A stretch of DNA of 45,992 nucleotides from NCBI GenBank assembly GCA_900320365.1, contig ONSC01000008.1, positions 1 through 45,992 of the forward strand. Reading direction: 5' to 3'. The notes below the pieces were generated by a model. The model worked only from the letters and a program-made list of their open reading frames with translations. It was not told where the DNA came from and did not search any database. Shown in pieces: positions 1 to 7,702 of the stretch (position 1 is the stretch's first letter; the number at the start of each line of letters is the position of its first letter). The position numbers and the translations under genes are program-made. The stretch comes from an uncultured Bacteroidales bacterium (GTDB taxonomy: Bacteria > Bacteroidota > Bacteroidia > Bacteroidales > UBA932).

Positions 1-1673
1 TCGGCCATGTAGTTGGACGGGGAGTCGCAAAGCATGGTCAGAGGAGCCTCAAAGATGGCATATTCAGCCAGCTGGCGGCAGCGGGTGCCCTGGCTCATCG
101 GCATTGAGTTGTTGGGATAAGCGTAGCCCTTTGTGCTGTTAATCATGGCGCCTTGGGTGTAGTCCATCCTTCCGGCGGCCATCCTCACGAACGGGATTAT
201 CACGTCATAAGTGACCTGGTCATATTGCTTGGCGCCCCATTTCATCTGCTCCAATCCCGCGACACCCTCGTAGTTAATGATGTTGGGATACTTCCTCTCG
301 AGTCCAGAAGGCTTGAAGGCTCCATGGAAGTCGATGAGCAGGTGGTACTTAGCCGCAGTCTTGGCGACATTCTCGTAGAATTGCATGGCGAGCTGGTCGT
401 CACGGTCCATGAAGTCGACCTTGAAGCCCTTGACTCCCATCTTAGAGTAGTGTTTGAACACACCCTCGATATCCTTGTCGACAGCCTTGTAGCCAGCCCA
501 GAGAATCAGGCCCACATTCTTGGATTTAGCGTATGCGAGGAGTTCCTTGAGGTCGATCTCGGGCACAATCTGGAACAGGTCAGTCTTCTTGTTCACAGCC
601 CAGCCCTCGTCGAGAATCACGTATTCGATGCCGTGCTTGGAGGCGAAATCGATATAGTACTTGTAGGTATCGTTGTTGACACCGGTCTCGAAGTCCACGC
701 CGTAGAGGTTCCAGTCATTCCACCAGTCCCATGCCACCTTTCCGGGCTTGATCCAGCTCCAGTCGGTGTTCTTGTCAGCAGGGGTACCGAGCAGCCATGT
801 GAGGTCTGAATTAACGAGGTTCTTCTCGTCCTCGAACACACCCACGATCCTCCAAGGGAAGCTACGGCCGGCTTCGGCCTTCGCTATGTAGTCGTGACGA
901 CTCTTCACGACGCCCTGAAGCATATTGTGGCCACCGATCTCGACTTTGTCAGGGACAGGAGCGTTGACACCCTTTATGGTCTTGCCACCCTGGCCGTTGA
1001 GGAACAGTCCGGGATAGTCACGAAGATCGGACTCTGTGATCATCACTTTCACCCCGTCGAAAGCGTCCACTACGACAGGCAGGAAAACCAAGCGTTTGGG
1101 GTTCCAGGCGGAGAGGTTGATGTGCTCGTAGTAATTCTCGAAAGAGTTGCCGTACTGGGTTTCAAAACTCTCGATGCGGCTGGTGTTGACATAGGGCACC
1201 CAGCTCATCCAATCCTGAGGGAAGTTGAACTCCGCCTTCTCGGATTTAACCTCGAATTTTCCTTTCTTCGCTGTCGAGACGAACCTGTAGGTCACAGCGT
1301 TGTCATAAGCCCTGAATTCAATGGAGTAGTCCTTGAAATCCAATGTGAGCCATTTGTAGACATTGTCAACAAGAGCTTTCTTGTAGGCCACGGCCTGGAT
1401 AGTCTCAGCCACATCGCCGGATTTAACACCTTTGACCTTGCCTTCACCATACACAGTGCCATTGCTGAGTTTCATCGCTATCTCTGACGGGGCCAACACG
1501 CTCTTCCCGTCAAAAGTCACGGAATAGGAAACCTTGCCATCCGCTTTGATTTCTGCCTTCACCCTACCATTCGGAGATGAGAGCGTCCATGCTTTTTTCG
1601 CCGCGGATGACACCATCGGCAAACAGACCGCCATCAGGGCGGCGCAGATAATGGATTTCAGTTTATAGCTCAT
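1..1673 (-). CDS. GH97 family glycoside hydrolase, retaining (alpha-galactosidase-like) subtype; 3' end cut off by the window
   Basis: Exported alpha-glycosidase of family GH97. The ATG at 1673 opens a frame of 557 codons that runs off the window, so roughly 100 C-terminal residues are missing compared with usual family length. Residues 1-24 look like a cleavable signal peptide ending VSSAA, so the enzyme should act in the periplasm. An N-terminal beta-sandwich region (about 25-270) precedes the (beta/alpha)8 barrel. The barrel holds GFKVDFMDRDD, with Asp420 at the position of the nucleophile in retaining GH97 enzymes, then HGAFKPSG (His450-Gly451), where inverting SusB-type enzymes have His-Glu. 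NYEGVAG follows, with Glu469 as the likely acid/base. From family knowledge this pattern fits the alpha-galactosidase-like branch rather than alpha-glucosidase. It is divergent from mutS, with 91 bases between the start codons. No perfect TAnnTTTG box is seen on its side. The family call is firm and the substrate is inferred. Confidence 0.93.
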   Translation of the reverse strand, partial: MSYKLKSIICAALMAVCLPMVSSAAKKAWTLSSPNGRVKAEIKADGKVSYSVTFDGKSVLAPSEIAMKLSNGTVYGEGKVKGVKSGDVAETIQAVAYKKALVDNVYKWLTLDFKDYSIEFRAYDNAVTYRFVSTAKKGKFEVKSEKAEFNFPQDWMSWVPYVNTSRIESFETQYGNSFENYYEHINLSAWNPKRLVFLPVVVDAFDGVKVMITESDLRDYPGLFLNGQGGKTIKGVNAPVPDKVEIGGHNMLQGVVKSRHDYIAKAEAGRSFPWRIVGVFEDEKNLVNSDLTWLLGTPADKNTDWSWIKPGKVAWDWWNDWNLYGVDFETGVNNDTYKYYIDFASKHGIEYVILDEGWAVNKKTDLFQIVPEIDLKELLAYAKSKNVGLILWAGYKAVDKDIEGVFKHYSKMGVKGFKVDFMDRDDQLAMQFYENVAKTAAKYHLLIDFHGAFKPSGLERKYPNIINYEGVAGLEQMKWGAKQYDQVTYDVIIPFVRMAAGRMDYTQGAMINSTKGYAYPNNSMPMSQGTRCRQLAEYAIFEAPLTMLCDSPSNYMA

Positions 1674-1736
1674 GATAAAAGGATTTGATCAACAATACTC
1701 TAAGTCGTAAAAATAAACAATTCTAATAAAAATCCG

Positions 1737-1744
1737 TACATTTG
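1737..1744 (+). promoter_or_regulatory. Bacteroidetes -7 promoter box for mutS
   Basis: TACATTTG matches the Bacteroidetes -7 consensus TAnnTTTG exactly. Transcription would begin around 1750, about 15 bases before the ATG at 1765. This supports that ATG over the upstream in-frame GTG at 1744, which would lie inside the promoter. No clear -33 TTG is seen 19-21 bases upstream. Confidence 0.65.
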
Positions 1745-1764
1745 TGGTAGTAAATACTCGAGAC

Positions 1765-4410
1765 ATGGCGAAAGGGAAGGCTCCCGAGGATACCCCGTTG
1801 ATAAAACAATTTTTCTCTGTGAAGGCTCAGTACCCGGAGGCGGTGCTGCTTTACAGGGTTGGGGATTTCTATGAGTCATATTCGGATGATGCCGTGCTTG
1901 TGAGTAAGGTTCTCGGAATAATCCAGACCAGGAAGTCGAATGGGGACAAAGGTTATGTCGAAATGGCCGGATTTCCCCATCACGCCTTGGACAATTATCT
2001 TCCAAAACTTGTGCGGGCAGGCTACAAAGTCGCTGTCTGTGACCAGCTTGAAGATCCGAAATTCGCCAAGAAACTCGTCAAGCGCGGTGTGACCGAGCTT
2101 GTCACTCCTGGTATCGCTTTCAATGACCAGCTTCTGGAGCAGAAGGAGAATAATTTCCTGGCTGGTTTGTCATTTGACAAGGACGAGTGCGGTGCCGCTT
2201 TCCTGGATGTGTCCACGGGGTCTTTCCAGGTGGCGCAAGGTTCACTGGACTATATCGGAACTCTCCTATCTTCCCTTAATCCCAAAGAGATTGTAGTGCA
2301 GAGGGGATATGACAAAGGCGTTCGCCAGAGGTATGGCGAAAACCTTTACATCTCCACCGTTGAGGAATGGGCTTTCGTGTATGAGGCTGCTGTGGAGCGC
2401 TTGAAAAAGCAGTTCAAAGTGGAGTCCCTCAAAGGTTTCGGAGTCGACAAATATCCTCTTGGAATATGTTCCGCCGGCGCCCTCATGGTTTATCTTGAGC
2501 AGACACAGCACACGGGTCTGGGCAATATTTGCTCAATTTCCAGGATTGATGAGGACAAGTTCGTGTGGATGGATAAGTTCACCATGCGCAACTTGGAGTT
2601 ATTAGGCTCAGCGGCTGGTGGCGAGGGAGTGAGTCTCGTTTCCGTGATAGACAAATGTTCATCCCCCATGGGCTCCAGGCTCCTGAGGAACTGGATTGCC
2701 ATGCCGGTTATGGATATTAAGGAACTATCTGATCGCCAGGATGTTGTGGAGTTTTTCCATGGTGATGACGAGCGGAGGGACAGTGTCCGAGATTTAATCG
2801 GAGGTATCGGGGATCTTGAGAGGATCATTTCCCGGGCGGCCATGGGAAGGATAGTTCCCAGGGAGGTCATTCAGCTAAGCCGTGGCCTGGAAAGAATGGT
2901 TCCAATCTCTGGAATTTGCGCTGATAGCGGGGTGAAGGCTTTGCAGACCCTTGCCTCCGGAATGAGGGATTGTTCCGCTTTGAGGGATGAGATCGTGAGG
3001 GTGATGGATCCAGAGCCGGCAGCCGCAGTGGGCAAGGGACCTGTGATAGGCAAGGGTGTTGACAAGGAACTCGATGAACTCCGTGACATCTCCTCGGGAG
3101 GGAAGGATTATCTTCTGAGGCTTCAGCAAAGCGAGGCTGAGAGGACGGGAATATCCTCTCTCAAAATAGGTTACAACAATGTCTTCGGCTACTATATAGA
3201 AGTCCGTAACACGTTCAAGGATCTCGTGCCTCCGGAGTGGATTCGCAAGCAGACCCTTGTCGGGGCCGAGCGTTACATCACCGGGGAGCTGAAGGAATAT
3301 GAGGAGAAAATCCTGAGTGCCGAAGACAAGATATATGCTCTTGAGACGAGGATTTATTCAGACCTTGTCGCATTGATCCAGAGGAATATAGCCGCTATCC
3401 AGACAAATTGCCGGATTGTTGCCAGGATTGACGTTTTGCGTGGTTTCGCTTCTTTGGCGGTTGAGAACAAGTACCATCGTCCCGAGATGACCAAGGATTT
3501 GAGCCTTGACATCAAGGGTGGGCGCCATCCCGTGATTGAGACTCTGATGCCTCCCGGCGAGGAATATGTCCCCAATGATGTCCATCTGGATGACAAAAGC
3601 CAGCAGATAATCATCCTCACCGGGCCTAACATGGCGGGTAAATCCGCCTTGCTCCGCCAGACAGCTTTGATTGTCCTTTTGGCCCAGATTGGTTCATTTG
3701 TCCCCGCGGAGAGTGCCAAGATCGGGTATTTCGACAAGATATTCACTCGTGTCGGAGCCTCGGACAACATCTCCAGGGGAGAGTCCACCTTCATGGTGGA
3801 AATGCTGGAGACATCGATGATCTTGCACAACCTTTCTTCCAGGTCGCTTGTCCTTCTGGACGAGATAGGTCGTGGAACATCCACCTACGACGGCATGTCA
3901 ATAGCAAGGGCGATCGTGGAATATATCCATGAGTATGGGCATGGGGCTAAGACCCTTTTCGCCACCCACTACCATGAGCTCAATGACCTTGAGGAGATAT
4001 ACCCGAGAGTCAAGAATTTCCACATCGCTGTCAAGGAAGTGGGCACTCAGGTCATATTCCTGCGTAAGCTCAAGGAAGGAGGGACAGCCCATAGTTTCGG
4101 CATTCATGTAGCGCGCATGGCGGGAATGCCTAAGGAAGTCGTGCAGAGTGCGGAGAAGACGTTGAAAGCTCTGGAAGCAAATGACTCAGAGCATCTTGTG
4201 AGTTCAAAGAAAGGACAGTTGAAGAAGCCTGTCCAGACAAAGGCCGGGACCTTGGAGAGCGACGGATCGCTCCAGTTGTCTTTCTTCCAGCTCGACGATC
4301 CTACCCTATCCTCACTTAGGGATCAGCTTTCCAGCGCCGACCTCAACAATATGACTCCCCTTCAAGCCTTCGACCTGCTCCGATCGATGAAAGACGAGTT
4401 GGGAGTATGA
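1765..4410 (+). CDS. mutS: DNA mismatch repair protein MutS
   Basis: Recognises mismatches and small loops and starts mismatch repair. It is 881 residues long, a normal size for MutS. The mismatch-contacting Phe-x-Glu motif is in VGDFYESY (Phe35, Glu37), within the N-terminal mismatch-binding domain. The connector, lever and clamp regions follow. The C-terminal ABC-type ATPase has a Walker A motif GPNMAGKS at about residues 620-627, a Walker B segment LVLLDEIGRGTS, and a conserved His in LFATHYHEL. The ATG at 1765 is chosen because the protein then begins MAKGKAPEDTPLIKQFF like its homologues and the promoter box lies just upstream. The last four bases overlap the next gene (ATGA), so that gene is probably translated by coupling. 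No mutL is nearby. Confidence 0.98.
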   Translation: MAKGKAPEDTPLIKQFFSVKAQYPEAVLLYRVGDFYESYSDDAVLVSKVLGIIQTRKSNGDKGYVEMAGFPHHALDNYLPKLVRAGYKVAVCDQLEDPKFAKKLVKRGVTELVTPGIAFNDQLLEQKENNFLAGLSFDKDECGAAFLDVSTGSFQVAQGSLDYIGTLLSSLNPKEIVVQRGYDKGVRQRYGENLYISTVEEWAFVYEAAVERLKKQFKVESLKGFGVDKYPLGICSAGALMVYLEQTQHTGLGNICSISRIDEDKFVWMDKFTMRNLELLGSAAGGEGVSLVSVIDKCSSPMGSRLLRNWIAMPVMDIKELSDRQDVVEFFHGDDERRDSVRDLIGGIGDLERIISRAAMGRIVPREVIQLSRGLERMVPISGICADSGVKALQTLASGMRDCSALRDEIVRVMDPEPAAAVGKGPVIGKGVDKELDELRDISSGGKDYLLRLQQSEAERTGISSLKIGYNNVFGYYIEVRNTFKDLVPPEWIRKQTLVGAERYITGELKEYEEKILSAEDKIYALETRIYSDLVALIQRNIAAIQTNCRIVARIDVLRGFASLAVENKYHRPEMTKDLSLDIKGGRHPVIETLMPPGEEYVPNDVHLDDKSQQIIILTGPNMAGKSALLRQTALIVLLAQIGSFVPAESAKIGYFDKIFTRVGASDNISRGESTFMVEMLETSMILHNLSSRSLVLLDEIGRGTSTYDGMSIARAIVEYIHEYGHGAKTLFATHYHELNDLEEIYPRVKNFHIAVKEVGTQVIFLRKLKEGGTAHSFGIHVARMAGMPKEVVQSAEKTLKALEANDSEHLVSSKKGQLKKPVQTKAGTLESDGSLQLSFFQLDDPTLSSLRDQLSSADLNNMTPLQAFDLLRSMKDELGV

Positions 4411-6338
4411 CAATCTATCTCACCGGTAGCCCTACCCGTTATGGGGAACCCCATTTTACCGAGGACAACGGCTTTCTAGCCGATGTCAAAGCGTCTCTCG
4501 CGGAAGCCGCGGGAGGGCATCCGCCCAGAGTTCTGCTTGTAAGCGCGGCTCCTGATGACCAAGGCTTCACCGACTCTGTTTTGAAGGGAATGAGCGATTG
4601 CATTCATTGCTCGGGAATTGAGACGGAGAGTATCACGATGCTGGACCGGAGGAATGAGCGGGAAGCCCCAAAGCTGGTCGAGAATGCCCATTGGGTGATA
4701 CTCTGCGGAGGCCATGTTCCGACCCAGAATAAATTCCTCCACGAGATTGGCTTGAAAGCCCTCCTCAAGGAGTTTAAGGGAGTGCTGATGGGTTGCAGCG
4801 CCGGAAGCATGAACTGCGCCGGGATAGTATATTCCCATCCGGAACTTCCGGGCGAGGCCATTGACCCTGAGTACAAGAGATGGCTTAAAGGGTTGGAACT
4901 AACAGACATCCAACTTGTTCCACATTTGGAGCAAGTACGGTACGCTTCGGTTGATAATCTCAGGCTTTTCGAGGATATAGCCTTTCCGGACAGTTGGAAC
5001 CATCGTTTCTACACTTTCCGGGACGGTGGGTACGTGATAATAAAAGATGGGAAGCCGACCCTTTACGGCGAGGCATACGAGATCAGTCGCGGGTCAATGC
5101 GCCGCGTCTGCGAAGAGAATAAAACATATAGCTTTATGAATTTGATTTTCATTTCCCCGCATTTTCCGCAGACCTACTGGCACTTCTGTGCCGGGGCCAA
5201 GGCTAATGGCGTCAATGTGCTGGGCATAGCGGATACTAATTATGAGAACCTGCCGTTTGAGCTCCGGCAGAATCTGGATGACTACTACAAAGTGGACAAT
5301 CTGGAGGATTATGAGCAGATGTACCGTGCTGTCGCATGGTTTGCCCACAAGTGGGGCAAGATAGATTGGATTGAGTCAAACAATGAGTATTGGCTGGAGC
5401 AGGATGCCCGCCTGCGCACGGACTTCAATGTCAGCACAGGTATCCAGACAGACCATATCGCCGCCATAAAGAACAAGAGCGAGATGAAAAAGTACTACGC
5501 TCTTGGAGGTATCCCCACGGCAAGGCAGATCAAGGGTGCGGAGGGTTTGGCCAAGGTCAAGGCCTTTGCCAGGAAGACCGGTTACCCGATAATCGCCAAG
5601 CCAGACAATGGGATGGGCTCCGGTGGAACATCTAAAATTCATAATGACAAGGAGTTAGAGGTATGGTTTGAAGAGCGTCGCGATAGCTGCGGGCTGTATG
5701 TTTTCGAGGAATTCATCACCGGTCTTCTGGTCAGCTATGACGCTATTTACAACTCCAAGGGAGAACCGGTTTTTGAGAACAACACCGTGTTCCCCACGCC
5801 CGTTATGGAGATTGTGCATAATAACCTCGACTGCTGTTATTGGACAAATAAGACCGTGCCGGCCAAACTCGCTGCCATTGGTCGCCGGACAGTTAAAGCC
5901 TTCGGCATAAAGAGCCGTTTCGTCCATCTGGAGTTCTTCCAACTTGACAGGGACCGTGAGGGTCTGGGAAAGAAGGGGGATTATGTCGGACTGGAAGTGA
6001 ATATGCGCCCCCCGGGAGGGTACACGCCGGATATGATGAACTATGCGCATCAGACAGACGTCTTCCAGATTTGGGCTGATATGGTGGCCTTTGACGAGGC
6101 TCGCAAACCACTTGGGGAGAACGCTTATGTGGGGTATGTCGGCCGGAGAGACTCTCGCCACCACAAGCACAGCCACCAGGATCTGCTTAACCGTTACGGG
6201 TCGTCGCTTTGCATGTGCGAGCCTGTCCCTCATGCCCTTGCGGATGATCTCGGGGATATGGCTTACATAGTCCGGCTCGAAACCAAGGCTGATATCGAAG
6301 CCTTCTTCAAGTACGCCACAGAGGAATATGCCCGATAA
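4407..6338 (+). CDS. Fusion protein: peptidase E-like (S51) domain plus ATP-grasp ligase domain
   Basis: A 643-residue protein made of two units normally encoded separately. Residues 1 to about 230 resemble the dipeptidase E/cyanophycinase (S51) fold: a nucleophile elbow GCSAGS with Ser131, and a downstream VPHLEQVR with His173 as candidate catalytic His. Residues 244-640 are a complete ATP-grasp enzyme starting MNLIFISPHFPQ. This part has an ATP-binding segment YPIIAKPDNGMGSGG and a metal-binding stretch VGLEVNMRPPGGYTPDMM, typical of carboxylate-amine ligases. Met244 (codon at 5136) could be an internal start. There is no signal peptide, so the protein is cytosolic. It overlaps mutS by four bases. 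An opposing ligase and peptidase in one chain suggests processing or repair of a small peptide or amino-acid conjugate, but the substrate is unknown. I saw no frameshift or stop at the junction. Confidence 0.88.
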   Translation: MTIYLTGSPTRYGEPHFTEDNGFLADVKASLAEAAGGHPPRVLLVSAAPDDQGFTDSVLKGMSDCIHCSGIETESITMLDRRNEREAPKLVENAHWVILCGGHVPTQNKFLHEIGLKALLKEFKGVLMGCSAGSMNCAGIVYSHPELPGEAIDPEYKRWLKGLELTDIQLVPHLEQVRYASVDNLRLFEDIAFPDSWNHRFYTFRDGGYVIIKDGKPTLYGEAYEISRGSMRRVCEENKTYSFMNLIFISPHFPQTYWHFCAGAKANGVNVLGIADTNYENLPFELRQNLDDYYKVDNLEDYEQMYRAVAWFAHKWGKIDWIESNNEYWLEQDARLRTDFNVSTGIQTDHIAAIKNKSEMKKYYALGGIPTARQIKGAEGLAKVKAFARKTGYPIIAKPDNGMGSGGTSKIHNDKELEVWFEERRDSCGLYVFEEFITGLLVSYDAIYNSKGEPVFENNTVFPTPVMEIVHNNLDCCYWTNKTVPAKLAAIGRRTVKAFGIKSRFVHLEFFQLDRDREGLGKKGDYVGLEVNMRPPGGYTPDMMNYAHQTDVFQIWADMVAFDEARKPLGENAYVGYVGRRDSRHHKHSHQDLLNRYGSSLCMCEPVPHALADDLGDMAYIVRLETKADIEAFFKYATEEYAR

Positions 6339-6362
6339 TCATCGAATTCCCGCTTTTTTTCT

Positions 6363-6370
6363 TAAATTTG
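6363..6370 (+). promoter_or_regulatory. Bacteroidetes -7 promoter box for the polysaccharide operon
   Basis: TAAATTTG is an exact TAnnTTTG match in the 59-base gap before the glycosyltransferase gene. It sits 27 bases before the ATG, so the transcript would have a leader of roughly 20 bases. A run of T lies just upstream, and no clear -33 TTG is seen. Confidence 0.55.
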
Positions 6371-6397
6371 AGAGTTTGAGGAATCAACGGTGTTTCG

Positions 6398-7702
6398 ATG
6401 AAACGGGTCTTGATTATCACATATTATTGGCCTCCATCCGGCGGATCCGGAGTGCAGAGATGGGTCAAGTTCGCCAAATACCTTCCGAAAGAAGGATGGC
6501 AGCCCGTCATTTACACTCCTGAGAATCCGGAATTTACGGCCATTGACCGTACTCTCGTGGCGGAGATTCCTCCGGAGGCGGAGGTGATAAAGAGGCCTAT
6601 TCTGGAACCATACGGGGTTTATAAGAAGCTTTTGGGTAAAAAAGGATCTGAGGGCGGAGAGGTCAATCCTATCAATGGCGGCAAGAAGAATTGGAAGCAG
6701 AAGCTGTCCCTTTTCGTCAGAGGAAACTTCTTCATTCCTGATCCCAGGGTGTTCTGGGTGAGGCCTTCTGTCCGTTTTCTCAAGCGTTACCTCAAAGAGC
6801 ATCCGGTGGACGCCATAGTCACCACCGGACCGCCTCATTCAATGCACTTGATAGGATTGGGGCTGTCCAAGGCCACGGGTTTACCTTGGCTGGCCGACTT
6901 TAGGGACGCTTGGACTAACATGTTCTACTATAAGTATTTAGAACTGGGAAAATGGGCGGATGAGAAGCAGCACAGATTGGAGAAAGCAGTCCTGGACAAT
7001 GCCACGATCGTGGTCTCGGTCTCCCCTTATGAGCAAAAGGACTTTCAGAAAACCACTTCCAATGAGGTGCGCCTTATGACCAACGGATTCGATCCGGCCG
7101 ATTACAGGGCGGATTCGGAGACCGATGAGTTTTTCAATATAACCCTCACCGGGCTGTTCGCATCAGCCGGCAATCCAAAGGTGTTGTGGAAGGTCCTTTC
7201 TGACAAGTGTGTGGCAGACAAGGAGTTCAAGAGCCTTTTGAAGATCAGGCTCATCGGCAAGACCGATGCGGATATCCTTCAGACAATCAAGGATGCCGGA
7301 TTGGGAGGCAATTTGTATTATCCTGGATATCAACCCCACGAGGTTGCTGTGCGAGAGCAGAGGAACGCGTCTTTCCTATTACTGTGCCTACGGCAGGAGC
7401 CCGAGTACGCCTCTGCTGTCCCGGGTAAGATATTTGAGTACTTGGCTTCCCGTCGCCCTATTCTGGGAATAGGACAGACGGACAGCATCATGGCGAAGAT
7501 GATAAGGGACACGTCCTCAGGGGTCGCTTATGACTGGGATGATGAGGAGAGTATCCGTAAGTGGGTTGACTTCTGCTGGGAAGAATTCAAGAACGGGGAG
7601 CTCAAGGACAATATATCTGACATATCACGTTACGACCGCCGTGTCATCACAAGGCAGCTTGTCGGATATTTAGATGAAATGACTAGAGACAAACAATCAT
7701 AA
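6398..7702 (+). CDS. Glycosyltransferase, GT4-like (GT-B fold)
   Basis: Probably transfers a sugar from a nucleotide donor to a growing surface glycan on the cytoplasmic side of the membrane. The 434-residue protein begins MKRVLIITYYWPPSGGSGVQ, the glycine-rich N-terminal loop common in GT-B enzymes of the GT4 group. Its C-terminal half has the donor-binding stretch SAVPGKIFEYLASRRPILGIG, where the Glu before the Tyr-Leu pair normally contacts the nucleotide sugar. There is no signal peptide. Its stop codon shares one base with the next ATG, so it heads a coupled operon with a YfhO-type membrane protein and the wecC/wecB pair. That suggests a role in a polymer containing ManNAc-derived sugars. 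Donor and acceptor cannot be read from the sequence. Confidence 0.88.
   Translation: MKRVLIITYYWPPSGGSGVQRWVKFAKYLPKEGWQPVIYTPENPEFTAIDRTLVAEIPPEAEVIKRPILEPYGVYKKLLGKKGSEGGEVNPINGGKKNWKQKLSLFVRGNFFIPDPRVFWVRPSVRFLKRYLKEHPVDAIVTTGPPHSMHLIGLGLSKATGLPWLADFRDAWTNMFYYKYLELGKWADEKQHRLEKAVLDNATIVVSVSPYEQKDFQKTTSNEVRLMTNGFDPADYRADSETDEFFNITLTGLFASAGNPKVLWKVLSDKCVADKEFKSLLKIRLIGKTDADILQTIKDAGLGGNLYYPGYQPHEVAVREQRNASFLLLCLRQEPEYASAVPGKIFEYLASRRPILGIGQTDSIMAKMIRDTSSGVAYDWDDEESIRKWVDFCWEEFKNGELKDNISDISRYDRRVITRQLVGYLDEMTRDKQS

Noticed and set aside
153..1487. Plus-strand open frames at 153-809 and 894-1487.
   Set aside because: They are antisense to the GH97 gene, whose minus-strand frame is continuous and carries clear catalytic motifs.
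5094..5140. A break in the S51/ATP-grasp gene, giving two separate genes.
   Set aside because: The frame is continuous through the junction with no stop codon; only an internal Met244 is present, so a single fusion is the simpler reading.
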